The notes beneath the pieces were generated by a model that worked only from the letters and a program-made list of their open reading frames with translations, did no database searches and was not told the origin of the DNA. A program made the translations under genes and the position numbers. From Isoperla grammatica (lineage: Eukaryota > Arthropoda > Insecta > Plecoptera > Perlodidae), in assembly GCA_945910005.1 (NCBI GenBank), contig OX246743.1, forward strand, positions 4,896,018 to 4,960,017: DNA of 64,000 nt. The letters are read 5' to 3'. Below, in pieces: positions 34,436-46,020 of this stretch (the stretch's first letter is position 1; each line of letters begins with the position of its first letter).

Positions 34436-34722
34436 TTGCCATCATCATCATCATCTGTTACCACGTCCAACCTTGCGTTGGGTCGGCATTGAAGATAAGC
34501 CTCTCCATCTTCTTCTATCCTGCCACCACTCTTCCCCCTCAACTACATTTCAGTCCTTTCTCGCATTTCCACATCCTTCCTCACTTTGTCGTGCCATCTT
34601 TGTCGTGGTCTTCCTCTCGTTCTTCTGCCTGGAATCTCCAGTTCTAGCATTCTCCTCGGCAATCTTTCTCTTTCCATCCTCTTGACATATCCAAACCATT
34701 TCAGTCTTCTCTCTCCATAGTG
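34436..34722 (-). pseudogene. 3' end of a decayed LINE reverse-transcriptase frame
   Basis: On the minus strand, RRLKWFGYVKRMERERLPRR, then GRRTRGRPRQRWHDKVRKDV, then after a frame change WWQDRRRWRGLSSMPTQRK. These are the well-known C-terminal blocks of invertebrate LINE polyproteins (a WxGHVxRM-like box, a GRRxRGRPRxRW box, and a DRxxWRxLxxxADPT-like end). The sequence ends in a (GAT)n run, a common LINE tail. Truncated at the 5' side and frameshifted: a dead fragment. Confidence 0.85.
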
Positions 34723-35089
34723 GAAACAAATTAGTTGCTAACTAAATATTAATATTTTATCCTGGGTTCATAATACCGGGCCTTATCCTAGTTGGTAAAT
34801 AGTCTTGACATTTGTTTCCCCATCTTGAGAGTATTTTAGGCATATTAGGCAGTGCCCTTTCTTGTGGAAATTTCAGAAATGAAATGCCACTGAGGGTCTT
34901 ATTTTGGTAATGAGGTACAGAGCAATATCGGATATTGGCTGCTTTAACTCCTTCGCACGTCAATGAATAGTTGTGGTCTTTTATCCTTAGGTACTGTAAA
35001 AGTAGCTATCTATCAAACTGCCGCATGTTACTCAATTGACAATGCAGCCAGACTGCTCAAGTATCCCAACGATAGTTCTCCGCTCGGCC
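34723..35089. other. Single-copy DNA
   Basis: Nothing recognised. Confidence 0.4.
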
Positions 35090-35190
35090 GCTAGTGGCGC
35101 TGAGCATAGGGGTCTAGTGGGTTTATTCCTGCTTCCAATGCAGAAGAAGATCCAGGGTTCAAATTGCAGTTCGGGCATGAGTTCTTTCAA
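35090..35190 (+). repeat. Possible tRNA-like sequence (SINE head or tRNA relic)
   Basis: TAGTGGGTTTATTCC followed by an anticodon-arm-like CTGCTTCCAATGCAG and a B-box-like GGGTTCAAATTGC in roughly tRNA spacing. The T and acceptor stems do not pair properly, so this is not a functional tRNA. Confidence 0.3.
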
Positions 35191-35346
35191 CTTTTAAACT
35201 TGACTTGAACCAATCAGTATGATAATGGTGCAATGTAACGGTGACATTAGGGCTGTCATAGAAAGGGAGCCACTTCCCTTCACTGTGCAAGAAGCACATG
35301 TGGCAAACTTTTCCCGTGTGACTCACTGGCAAGAGCCTGCGTTTTG

Positions 35347-35633
35347 ATAACGGCCCATATGATTCACTGATTAACAGCATGTTTGGTGATAATGGCCCAT
35401 ATGATTCACTGATTAACAGCATGTTTGGTGATAATGGCCCATATGATTCACTGATTAACAGCATGTTTGGTGATAATGGCCCATATGATTCACTGATTAA
35501 CAGCATGTTTGGTGATAATGGCCCATATGATTCACTGATTAACAGCATGTTTGGTGATAACGGCCCATATGATTCACTGATTAACAGCATGTTTGGTGAT
35601 AATGGCCAATATGATTACTGTTTAACAGCATGT
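35347..35633. repeat. 42-bp minisatellite
   Basis: Nearly seven units (GGTGATAATGGCCCATATGA, then TTCACTGATTAACAGCATGT and TT). Both strands are open across the array because 42 is a multiple of three (MFGDNGPYDSLINS on plus, MLLISESYGPLSPN on minus). No evidence for translation. Confidence 0.96.
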
Positions 35634-36440
35634 TTGGGGCTTGTCGCACAATTAATGTTTTCCTTTATGGTGTAGGTCTACGATATTTAGCGGCAACATT
35701 GCAATCTGTTCGACACATAAACGCGCTTAATGCAATGAGTACTTTGCGCACAAAGATAATTTATTGCTGGTGATTCATTTCGCCGCTCGTGTTTTTTGTT
35801 TGTGTTTTGAGGTGAATTAAGTCCACATTTTCAACACTGGAACTATCAGGGTTCGTTTCGGTGGTAATCTACTATAATTTATCGCCTGTTACAGTTTTAC
35901 ACAAACAGAAAATAGCCAGCTTACATTAATTTTGTGTTTTGAGATTTGAGATTTAACTAAACCCCGTGAATTTATCTGAATATTTTAATTTATTATATGT
36001 AGAGACGAGATTATCACAGAAGGTGTCAACCTTCATACAACCACTATACCCTATACACATTGAGAGGAAAACATATTAATGTTCAAGTTTATTGCGATAG
36101 CAGATCATCTGATCTAATGCATGTTATGGTTTTAAAGATAACGTCCCAGTTTTCTTGTCACGCCAACAAGCAAGCAGGTGTTACTAAAAACTAATTATAG
36201 TTAATATTTATCTACCATCATTTCTTATAAAGATACATTTATTAGGTGGCAGTAGACAGAAAATATGACAGCCACACTATGTTTTTAATTCAACCGCACT
36301 AGCGATCTAGCTGAGATAATAACTGTCTTGGTCGAAATGCTTGCATTGCATTGCACAACATACTAACTTGTTTCTATTACACGTACTTATCTTGCATGAT
36401 TAGGACGATGATGATAGTAATAACAGTCTTGATGTGGTTT
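35634..36440. other. AT-rich single-copy DNA
   Basis: Nothing recognised. Confidence 0.4.
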
Positions 36441-36464
36441 GCTCACACCCGTCACCTATGTCCG

Positions 36465-37030
36465 GTGTGCAGGGGCCGCTCAGCAGGTGGCTAACCGCAA
36501 CCGCAACCGCCACCCGCCACCTGTGTCCGGAGTGCGGGTGCCCCTCAGCAGGTCGCTAACCGCAACCGCCACCCGCTACCTGTGTCCGGTGTGTGGGTGC
36601 CCCTCAGCAGGTGGCTAACCGCAACCGCAACCGCCGCCCGCCACCTGTGTCCGGTGTGCGGGTGCCCCTCAGCAGGTGGCTAACCGCAACCGCAACCGCC
36701 ACCCGCCACCTGTGTCCGGTGTGCGGGTGCCCCTCAGGAGGTGGCTAACCGCAACCGCCCTTGCCACCCGCCACCTGTGTCCGGTGTGCGGGTGTCCCTC
36801 AGCAGATGGCTAACCGCAACCGCCACCGCCACCCGCCACCTGTGTCCGGAGTGCGGGTGTCCCTCAGCAGGTGGCTAACCGCAACCGCCACCCGCCACCT
36901 GTGTCCGGAGTGCTGGTACAACTCAGCAGGTGGCTAACCGCAACCGCAACCGTCACCCGCCACCTGTGTCCGGAGTGCTGGTACAACTCAGCAGGTCGCT
37001 AACCGCAACCGCAACCGTCACCCGCGATAC
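36465..37030. repeat. GC-rich minisatellite, roughly 60-bp unit
   Basis: Nine variable-length units of GTGGCTAACCGCAACCGC, then CACCCGCCACCTGTGTCCGG and TGCGGGTGCCCCTCAGCAG. Length varies because the CGCAAC hexamer inside each unit is itself repeated one to three times. Confidence 0.93.
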
Positions 37031-37517
37031 TTTCTTGGTTTTCTGTAAATGTGAAACAAACAATATTATAGAAAAATCCCGCGGTTCTAATGATTTTGTA
37101 TTCATGGCATCATCCAATAATACTTTTATTTTTCGCAAACCAGGGAATAGTGAATATTTACATTTTTTGAGAATTGTGACAAATTCCAATTTTCATAAAC
37201 CCGCACCCGCCCCGCACCCGCAAAGTGAGAGGCCCGCATCCAAACCGCACCCGACCCGCACCCGACCCACAACCGCAACATAAAACGCCTAGATTACCCG
37301 CAACCCGCAAATGTAGTGCGGATATCCGTGGATATGCAGATCTCTATCTACAGGAATACTCCTACACAGATGCGTATTATGTGTCGAGTAAGCGAACATA
37401 GCGGTAAGAGATAAGAGATAAGAGCAGCCCAGGCGAGCAGTTCAAGTTCCTCAATCATTTCAAACGGGTTTGAGTTAAAACTTTCAAACGGACCATTCAT
37501 ATTTGTTTGCGTCATTA
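37031..37517. other. CCGCACCC-rich patch and single-copy DNA
   Basis: 37195-37330 repeats CCGCACCCGAC and CCCGCAACCCGC words and ends in GCGGATATCCGTGGATATGC. It looks like the other end of an element whose left end seeded the minisatellite before it. Not resolved further. Confidence 0.35.
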
Positions 37518-37966
37518 GGGGCCCGGGGACACGTACACTTTTGCGCGCACGCTTGCGTGTCGCGTTCTTGTGCAAAGGAAAGACCGCGCGCAAAACCGTG
37601 GGTTGGAGCGCCGCGCAAGAGTGTGGTGTCTAAAACTGCTTCACACTCTTGAGCGCACGCTCCGCAGGGAAACGAAAACGCGCGTTCAAGAGTGTGCGTG
37701 TAAATGCCAATCCCTTCGTCTACCACATTTTTGCTTGGCGCGTGGAGTGTTCGGAGTGTTCTGATGATTCACGACGTTCTTTCCCTTGCAAGCTTGCTTT
37801 TACACGGACAGTTTTACCTGCACTCTTGCGCGCGCGCAACCCTCTGATGATTCGCGACGTTCTTTCCCTTGCTAGGCATTTGCTTTTACACGGACAGTTT
37901 TACCTGCAGGAAAGAACGCGCGACAACGAATCCCGCGCGCAAGAGTGTATGTGTAAAGGCCGCTTT
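37518..37966. mobile_element. CpG-rich MITE
   Basis: Ends GACACGTACACTTTTGCGCGC and the inverted GCGCGCAAGAGTGTATGTGT agree at most positions over about 20 bp, within wider inverted similarity (GGCC...GGCC). The inside is CpG- and GCGCGC-rich and contains two direct copies of TGATTCACGACGTTCTTTCC followed by TTTTACACGGACAGTTTTAC (37762-37832 and 37846-37908). The 60-144-codon frames over it are not genes. Confidence 0.65.
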
Positions 37967-38780
37967 CAGGGAGACGCGTACGTGTTTCAAACGACTGTTA
38001 TATGCAGCTTGTCGTGTTCGCCAACGCAGAACGCTGATTACTCATATTTTCGATTTCGAGGTGCGTTCTTGAGATGTAATTAAAACATGACAATTTGCTG
38101 CAGTTTTTGACGTAAATGTACCCATCGTTCTTAATATGACCAAAGATTACTGAGTGGGTTAATCTTTGATATGACCTTGCTGCTGAGTAGCTCGTGTACA
38201 AGAAATAGATTGCTACGACCAAGTATACCTTCAAAAGCCTCTCAACGTAAACTTATTTTCATTCAACGTGTTTTCAAAGTATATAAAGTACTTGAAAACT
38301 AGATCGTCCCGAAAAGAGTTTCAAGGTTTATGTAGTGCTTTATATTTCTTGTGAGATCCTTGATAAAAACTTGTGCAGCGAATCCTGCTAATACGCTGTA
38401 TGTCCACCTTTCACTGGCCATCCTGTCCTTCCATGGGACAGGAAAACAACAATAAAATTAATTATTACCTTTATAGAGCACTCAAAATACACTAGACGCA
38501 TTCTGGTGGCAAGAAAATAAACTTCTATTAGGAGTGGTCTAGCTGTCAATTTTCATTGTTGTTGTATTGTTATTATTCATCAATGGCGCTGAAAGGAGGT
38601 TGCTTAGCAGCGCTATCTATGTTAGTTTTGAGTCCTCTATAGCCGAACACACGATTTCAGGCCGTAAGATGTTTCTTGATTGACAATTGTCCCCAATGTA
38701 AATCAAAATACGCCATCTACTAAAGAGAATTTAGTGAATGTTTCTTTGTATTGTTCCAATAAGTCCTTCCGTTTTTCAAT
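37967..38780. other. Single-copy DNA
   Basis: Nothing recognised. Confidence 0.4.
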
Positions 38781-39350
38781 TTTTTTTTTTTTAGGGCTTT
38801 ATGAATCTTTATTGTAGTACAATCTTGAGTGTATTACACTCTTAACAGATTTTTTAGTAACCTTGTTGGTAATATGCTTAATTATAAATCCTGGTTCTAA
38901 TATAAGACTAAACTAGGATAAAATTAGATTTGTAATTACATAGTTGGTATGTTTACGAATGATGTTTATAATATAGGCCATAACTAAAACTGACACTTAA
39001 GAGTAATTATACATTCAAAAGTAATATAGTGTTAATCAAAAAGTAAAGAAAGGAAGATAATATAATCTAATTATGATATGTAAAGGCACCATACTGAAGT
39101 GAGACAAAAAAAAACGCAAAACAAAAAAGAAGAAATAAGTTCTTATATAAAAAAGAAGAAAAAAGTTCTAATGTAACTTTTGTAGTATGATGTTTCTGAA
39201 CACCTTTCACGTTATTAAGAACATCCAAAAACGGAAATAAGTATTGGTTTAAAAAACCATTGATATCAAAGAGTACTAAAGTCTCTAGAGGGTGTATGGC
39301 ACATTTTGATTTGCCTTTGGAATAATTTACAAACATTTTAAAGCAATCGG
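38781..39350 (-). mobile_element. Poly(A)-tailed retrocopy-like segment
   Basis: On the minus strand, AATAAA (plus 38808-38813) is followed after about 15 bases by a run of 12 A (plus 38781-38792), the signature of a reverse-transcribed polyadenylated RNA. Upstream on that strand is an 89-codon ATG frame (39336-39067: start MFVNYSKGKSKCAIHPLETL) with a hydrophobic C-terminal half and no recognised domain. It could be a LINE or host-mRNA retrocopy. Confidence 0.4.
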
Positions 39351-39360
39351 GTGTTCTGTA

Positions 39361-39650
39361 GAATAAAAATAATAATAGTGTTTCGTAAGGAATACCCGTT
39401 ATAGGGTGAACACCAGCTTTACCTGATGTGCTCCTCTTCAGGTGACTAACTAGGTTATTAGGGTGTTTGGATAGCTGGGAAGGAATGTCCGAGGGCTGTT
39501 AGTAGGACTCAATCGCTGCATTCGCCTTTACGACAGAGGAAAACCTCGGAAAAAACCTTCAGTCAGGACTGCCGGTGGCCGGAATCGAATCGGCGACCTC
39601 CCGAATTAGAGTCTCGCGTCTTACCGCTGAGCCACCTCTATCGGTAGAAT
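39361..39650 (-). mobile_element. Full-length tRNA-derived SINE
   Basis: On the minus strand it starts with an A-box-like GTGGCTCAGCGGTAAGACGC, has a B-box-like GCCGATTCGATTCC, then CGGCAGTCCTGACTGAAGG, a body with CCTCGGACATTCCTTCCCAG, and a 3' part CACATCAGGTAAAGCTGGTG ending ACGGGTATTCC. Same family as 55015-55300 and the fragments at 241, 1005, 15640 and 54764. About 290 bp. Mobilised by a LINE; RNA polymerase III transcribed in principle. Confidence 0.88.
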
Positions 39651-40240
39651 AGGTGAACATACAGCTGCGTCCACAACTAACGTATGGATAGTTTACCGGG
39701 TATGAACTATACTGTAAATTATTCTCGCAAGAGAGACGGAGCGAAAGGGAGTTTTCATTTTGCTACTTGAGATTTGCAATTACTGTTCACTTTACTCAAC
39801 ACAAGTCTGGAGTTATATTTCTTTTTCATCAGTGCATTGAGCAAGAGTTTCTATCAAGACTCATTTTTCATTTTTCATTTTTCTTCTTTCTTTTTCCGTG
39901 GAACGGTGAACTTACTTCGATGAGAAGGGTTTACGACTCTCTATCGAGTGTGGGTTTTCTTGGCACTACGAATATACTATACGTAGCCAAACAGTTCAAC
40001 AGATTGTTTTTTGGTAAGACGTTATAGAAACACCGATTTTGTTAGAAAATGTTTTAACATTTAAAAAAAAATATTAGAAAAGCGAGTTGTGAAGTAATCT
40101 GATCGGAAATTTTAAACGATGAACAAAGGAGTAACACAATTAATTCCTCATATGTTATAAGAACATCTGTAAAGAGCATTCAAAATGATAATGGCAAAGT
40201 ATATTTCTTCTTACAGTTCCTCATGTTTTATTACACAAAG
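39651..40240. other. Single-copy DNA
   Basis: Nothing recognised; an 86-codon frame (39767-40027) is low-complexity and unmotivated. Confidence 0.4.
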
Positions 40241-40241
40241 T

Positions 40242-43194
40242 TTGCGGCGCATTCACCGAATAATGAGATGTAGAACAGATTGACTACAGACAACCCTAGC
40301 GCATAAGCTGACCTAATTCCAGCGCATTCACCGTAATGAGATGTAGAACAGATTGACTACAGACAACCCAAGCTGACCTAATTCCAGCGCATTCACCGTA
40401 ATGAGATGTAGAACAGATTGACTACAGACAACCCTAGCGCATAAGCTGACCTAATTCCAGCGCATTTACCGTAATGAGATGTAGAACAGATTGACTACAG
40501 ACAACCCTAGCGCATAAGCTGACCTAATTCCAGCGCATTCACCGTAATGAGATGTAGAACAGATTGACTACAGACAACCCTAGCGCATAAGCTGACCTAA
40601 TTCCAGCGCATTCACCTTAATGAGATGTAGAACAGATTGACTACAGACAACCCTAGCGCATAAGCTGACCTAATTCCAGCGCATTTACCGTAATGAGATG
40701 TAGAACAGATTGACTACAGACAACCCTAGCGCATAAGCTGACCTAATTCCAGCGCATTCACCGTAATGAGATGTAGAACAGATTGACTACAGACAACCCT
40801 AGCGCATAAGCTGACCTAATTCCAGCGCATTCACCGTAATGAGATGTAGAACAGATTGACTACAGACAACCCTAGCGCATAAGCTGACCTAATTCCAGCG
40901 CATTCACCGTAATGAGATGTAGAACAGATTGACTACAGACAACCCTAGCGCATAAGCTGACCTAATTCCAGCGCATTTACCGTAATGAGATGTAGAACAG
41001 ATTGACTACAGACAACCCTAGCGCATAAGCTGACCTAATTCCAGCGCATTCACCGTAATGAGATGTAGAACAGATTGACTACAGACAACCCTAGCGCATA
41101 AGCTGACCTAATTCCAGCGCATTCACCGTAATGAGATGTAGAACAGATTGACTGGAGACAACCCTAGCGCATAAGCTGACCTAATTCCAGCGCATTCACC
41201 GTAATGAGATGTAGAACAGATTGACTTCAGACAACCCTAGCGCATAAGCTGACCTAATTCCAGTGCATTCACCGTAATGAGATGTAGAACAGATTGACTA
41301 CAGACAACCTTAGCGCATAAGCTTACCTAATTCCAGCGCATTCACCGTAATGAGATGTAGAACAGATTGACTACAGACAACCCTAGCGCATAAGCTGACC
41401 TAATTCCAGCGCATTCACCGTAATGAGATGTAGAACAGATTGACTGGAGACAACCCTAGCGCATAAGCTGACCTAATTCCAGCGCATTCACCGTAATGAG
41501 ATGTAGAACAGATTGACTACAGACAACCCTAGCGCATAAGCTGACCTAATTCCAGCGCATTCACCGTAATGAGATGTAGAACAGATTGACTACAGACAAC
41601 CTTAGCGCATAAGCTTACCTAATTCCAGCGCATTCACCGTAATGAGATGTAGAACAGATTGACTACAGACAACCCTAGCGCATAAGCTGGCCTAATTCCA
41701 GCGCATTCACCGTAATGAGATGTAGAACAGATTGACTAAAGACAACCCTAGCGCATAAGCTGACCTAATTCCAGCGCATTCACCGTAATGAGATGTAGAA
41801 CAGATTGACTACAGACAACCCTAGCGCATAAGCTGACCTAATTCCAGCGCATTCACCGTAATGAGATGTAGAACAGATTGACTACAGACAACCCTAGCGC
41901 ATAAGCTGACCTAATTCCAGCGCATTCACCGTAATGAGATGTAGAACAGATTGACTACAGACAGCCCTAGCGCATAAGCTGACCTAATTCCAGCGCATTC
42001 GCCGTAATGAGATGTAGAACAGATTGACTACAGACAACCCTAGCGCATAAGCTGACCTAATTCCAGCGCATTCACCGTAATGAGATGTAGAACAGATTGA
42101 CTACAGACAACCCTAGCGCATAAGCTGACCTAATTCCAGCGCATTCACCGTAATGAGATGTAGAACAGATTGACTACAGACAACCCTAGCGCATAAGCTG
42201 ACCTAATTCCAGTGCATTCACCGTAATGAGATGTAGAACAGATTGACTACAGACAACCCTAGCGCATAAGCTGACCTAATTCCAGTGCATTCACCGTAAT
42301 GAGATGTAGAACAGATTGACTACAGACAGCCCTAGCGCATAAGCTGACCTAATTCCAGTGCATTCACCGTAATGAGATGTAGAACAGATTGACTACAGAC
42401 AACCCTAGCGCATAAGCTGACCTAATTCCAGCGCATTCACCGTATAATGAGATGTAGCACAGATTGACTACAGACAACCCTAGCGCATAAGCTGACCTAA
42501 TTCCAGCGCATTCACCGTAATGAGATGTAGAACAGATTGACTACAGACAACCCTAGCGCATAAGCTGACCTAATTCCAGCGCATTCACCGTAATGAGATG
42601 TAGAACAGATGGACTACAGACAACCCTAGCGCATAAGCTGACCTAATTCCATCGCATTCACCGTAATGAGATGTAGCACAGATTGACTACAGACAACCCT
42701 AGCGCATAAGCTGACCTAATTCCAGCGCATTCACCGTAATGAGATGTAGAACAGATTGACTACAGACAACCCTAGCGCATAAGCTGACCTAATTCCAGCG
42801 CATTCACCGTTATGAGATGTAGAACAGATTGACTACAGACAACCCTAGCGCATAAGCTGACCTAATTCCAGCGCATTCACCGTTATGAGATGTAGAACAG
42901 ATTGACTACAGACAACCCTAGCGCATAAGCTGACCTAATTCCAGCGCATTCACCGTTATGAGATGTAGAACAGATTGACTACAGACAACCCTAGCGCATA
43001 AGCTGACCTAATTCCAGCGCATTCACCGTTATGAGATGTAGAACAGATTGACTACAGACAGCCCTAGCGCATAAGCTGACCTAATTCCAGTGCATTCACC
43101 GTAATGAGATGTAGAACATATTGACTACAGACAACCCTTGCGCATAAGCTGACCTAATTCCAGCGCATTCACCGTTATGAGATGTAGAACAGAT
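40242..43194. repeat. 73-bp satellite array, about 40 units
   Basis: Units of 73 bp (GCGCATTCACCGTAATGAGA, TGTAGAACAGATTGACTACA, GACAACCCTAGCGCATAAGC, TGACCTAATTCCA). One early unit (around 40320-40387) lacks CTAGCG and is shorter. Variants (CACCGTTATG, ACAGCCCTAG, CTGGAGACAA, AAGCTTACC) occur in neighbouring groups, showing local unit spreading. The minus strand has an AT-rich/GC-rich alternation but no CENP-B-like box that I can recognise. Confidence 0.97.
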
Positions 43195-43646
43195 AGACTT
43201 TGGAGATTTCACTGGAGAATCAACGCAATGTTTCTAATGTAATTTTTTAATTTAAAATTGTACATAATATGTTTGATGTTTTATCTCTTTTAAATTATGC
43301 ACAGTTCCGTGTTCCATCTAGGCGCACGCGTAAGCAAGATTTGTTTATTTTACCCAAGTGCCGTGTTATTATCTTTAAATTTAATTTTTTTAACAGAATC
43401 CAAGAGTGATTCAACACTTATGTGCCTTTTTCATATGACTTTTTTTTGGGCTCTCTACTTCTTTTGTGGTGATATTGTTTTGACATGGCACTGATTTAGT
43501 GTCTAGTGTTTTTATCTTTTTTTATCTTGTATCTTGTGTTGTTTGTTATTACTTATTACATATATTGAGTTTTTATTTTGTATTATATTGTATCGCATTT
43601 GTGGGGCAATGCCCTGTTGCTGATAAATAAACATGAATTGAATTGA
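43195..43646 (+). mobile_element. 5'-truncated LINE inserted in the satellite
   Basis: 452 bp flanked by a 9-bp target duplication AGAACAGAT (43186-43194 and 43647-43655). Its 3' end reads TGGGGCAATGCCCTGTTGCT then GATAAATAAACATGAATTG and a short (GAATT) tail, a common LINE terminus. No intact coding frame. It interrupts the 73-bp array; the last partial satellite unit resumes after it. Confidence 0.88.
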
Positions 43647-43699
43647 AGAACAGATTTACTACAGACAACCCTAGCGCATAAGCTGACCTAATTCCAGCC
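43647..43699. repeat. Last partial unit of the 73-bp satellite
   Basis: GAACAGATTTACTACAGACA through CTGACCTAATTCCAGC matches the satellite and closes the array after the LINE insertion. Confidence 0.9.
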
Positions 43700-44726
43700 A
43701 AGGTGTAACCACATTAGCATGGTAGCTCTGCTGCTATTATAGAAGTTGCCTTTTACAAGTTTTGCATCCCAAATCAACCGTCGTATTATATACTAGATTT
43801 ACCGACGACTGAGATAGGGGTAGTTATGCTGAGTCGCGAATATAGTTAATTGGGCCCCATAAGGCGGGGGCCTCTTTCAAATCCTTAATGCAGACTTTTA
43901 ATTTCGCTTAAATTTGTTTCCTTGGCCGCATCAGTTTTTCTCCCAGATTCGCATTGGGTGGAGACATGTACAGCTAGATTAGGGTTAGAGTGGTGGTAAG
44001 GAGGATTACCCCCTCCAGCCCCCTTCATTAAACCCCGACATGACCCCGCCCTCCCATAATCCCTTCGGGAGTGCAATTTACCTCTGGGATTATAGATCGC
44101 GCGGTACAGTTCACACCAAAAGTAGGACAACGCAATTATTTCCAGAGATTGACCTTATTTCGGTTTTCCCGCACTTGGGAGTGTCGGACCTCGTTTTGAA
44201 ACGTGATTTATGTTTGCGAGAGAACTGCGGCTGTAAGTGCAGACTTCCCACTGGGTAGAAAAGTACAACAAAGATTATGTTTAGTGTGAAACCGTGTCTC
44301 ACTTTCATCTGTCTAATGAAGAGAAGGGCTAGAGCACTTTATACACAGCCACGTTTAAGCTACGGACATTTGTAAAGCGAGGAAATGTAGTTGAGTACGT
44401 AAAGTGGGAGACAATGAATTCAATTCCAATTTGAGTGTTAAAACTTACAATTGTTGGGAGTATTTCTTTATTATACCTCAATTTGTTATTTAAAGTGTTC
44501 ACAATAAACATCGTATTGGACGCTCGTTTCAGTATTGCGATTAAATTTTAATGTTTTTGAACAAAATATTTATTTTCTCATGGCCTGGATAAATATAATT
44601 TATTTATTTACTGAAGTTAGTTTTGATTAATTAAACACAAAACTTGAAAACCTCATTTAGTACAAAAGTAGGTAAATCATTCACAACACTGGCCATTTAC
44701 ATTCAGAGTTAACCATACATTCATGT
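43700..44726. other. Single-copy DNA
   Basis: Nothing recognised; frames of 60-81 codons overlap each other on both strands without motifs. Confidence 0.4.
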
Positions 44727-45493
44727 CATAGGCGTGCGCAGCCTCTAACCACAGGTCTAACATTAGACCCGGCACGAGGTGGCGTGGCACAGCTGGGGTC
44801 TGGGGCGAAGCCCCAGCCGGCGGAGGCAATTTCGCCGTAGGCGAAAAATTTTTCGGTTGATGCAATAACTTCTATGGCCTAAAACGCTATTTTAAGACGC
44901 GACGCTTTCCGATGCTATAGAGTCTTGTGGCCACTTTAGAGCTTTGTTTCGTTTCATTTAAATAAAAGATAAATTAAAACTTATTTGCACAGCCCCGGTT
45001 GGATTGTGCCTTTGCGTAAAAACGTGCTACTGACAGTGCATTTTAATTGAAAGACTAATTGAAAGTTAAGTTTAAATTTTAACCGTTGAGTGAGTAATAT
45101 AGGGTAGAGCCGCAACGCAATCGTCAGTTTGTCTACCGCCTTATGCTACCCAACATACTTTATTCGGGTAGTAGAAGTTTGCCAAGCGACGCGATGACGG
45201 AGTTTTAGGCTGTCTTCGTATATCTTCGGTGAGGTATAGCCGACAAATCAGGCTCAGTCATCGTGTCGTTTGACGAACTTCTACTACCCGACTAAAGTAT
45301 TTTGGGCAGTAAACGGCAGTAGACAAACTGCCGATGGCGTGGGACCTCTACCCTATATTACTCACTCAAGTGTTAAACTGCCCTCGGCCCAGGCCGGGTC
45401 TAAAGGAATTAGAGTCCAGCGCGGCCCGACCGCCAAGTTGACACATTAGGTCCGGCCTGGGCCGAATAGGCCTGGGCCGTGCGCACGTCTATG
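44727..45493. mobile_element. DNA transposon with 8-bp target duplication, 767 bp
   Basis: Ends CATAGGCGTGCGCA and TGCGCACGTCTATG are inverted repeats with one difference. The element is flanked by a perfect 8-bp duplication ATTCATGT (44719-44726 and 45494-45501), consistent with hAT. Inside are a GC-rich double-hairpin block (44796-44848), shared with 52468-52520, and a nested palindromic MITE (45081-45374). No transposase. Confidence 0.88.
45081..45374. mobile_element. Nested foldback MITE
   Basis: TTGAGTGAGTAATATAGGG at the left and CCCTATATTACTCACTCAA at the right form the ends. Inverted similarity continues through CAGTTTGTCTACCGCC, TACTTTATTCGGGTAGTAGA and their inverses. Sits inside the 44727-45493 element. 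Confidence 0.88.
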
Positions 45494-46020
45494 ATTCATG
45501 TACATTGTAGATTGTTCTATTTGAAAACGAAAAGTAAATTTACATGAGATTTCTCTGGTTCACCTACTTAAAAACTGTACATTTGTTTAGTATCGGCTCC
45601 TGTCGTTGATAAATACATTCACTCATTAAACGAAATGCTTAAATTGAATCATGTTTTGTGATTAAAGTATGCATCCTGTTCTAAGTCACGTATAAGTGTA
45701 TAATTTTAAACACAATTAAGTGATTTAAAAACACATCTGAGAGAATTTGATAACTGTTTTCTGATCTTTTAGTCAGCAAAAAGTGTTTGAAATTGGTAAC
45801 TTGTCTTCCGTCAATATTTCAGTCATGATATAAATGACTATTTAATTTTTATTACTCGCCTTATTTGCATATAAATAATTATCAAAATTAAATTATTATT
45901 GCCTGAATTAATTAATTAAATAATTATCAATGGGCCTGTGGCAAATAAAACAACCATATTAATTTCTAAATTCACAACACAAGAACTATTTTCATGAGGA
46001 GAATAATGTGGACCTATTAT
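45494..46020. other. AT-rich single-copy DNA
   Basis: Nothing recognised. Confidence 0.4.

Noticed and set aside
35090..35190. Functional tRNA gene
   Set aside because: A- and B-box-like words are present but T and acceptor stems do not pair; at best a relic.
35379..35675. 98-codon repeat protein (MFGDNGPYDSLINS units)
   Set aside because: The opposite strand is equally open and the unit is 42 bp; no sign of selection for coding.
40242..43194. CRISPR-like regular repeats
   Set aside because: Units are fully tandem with no unique spacers, in a eukaryotic context; it is a satellite.
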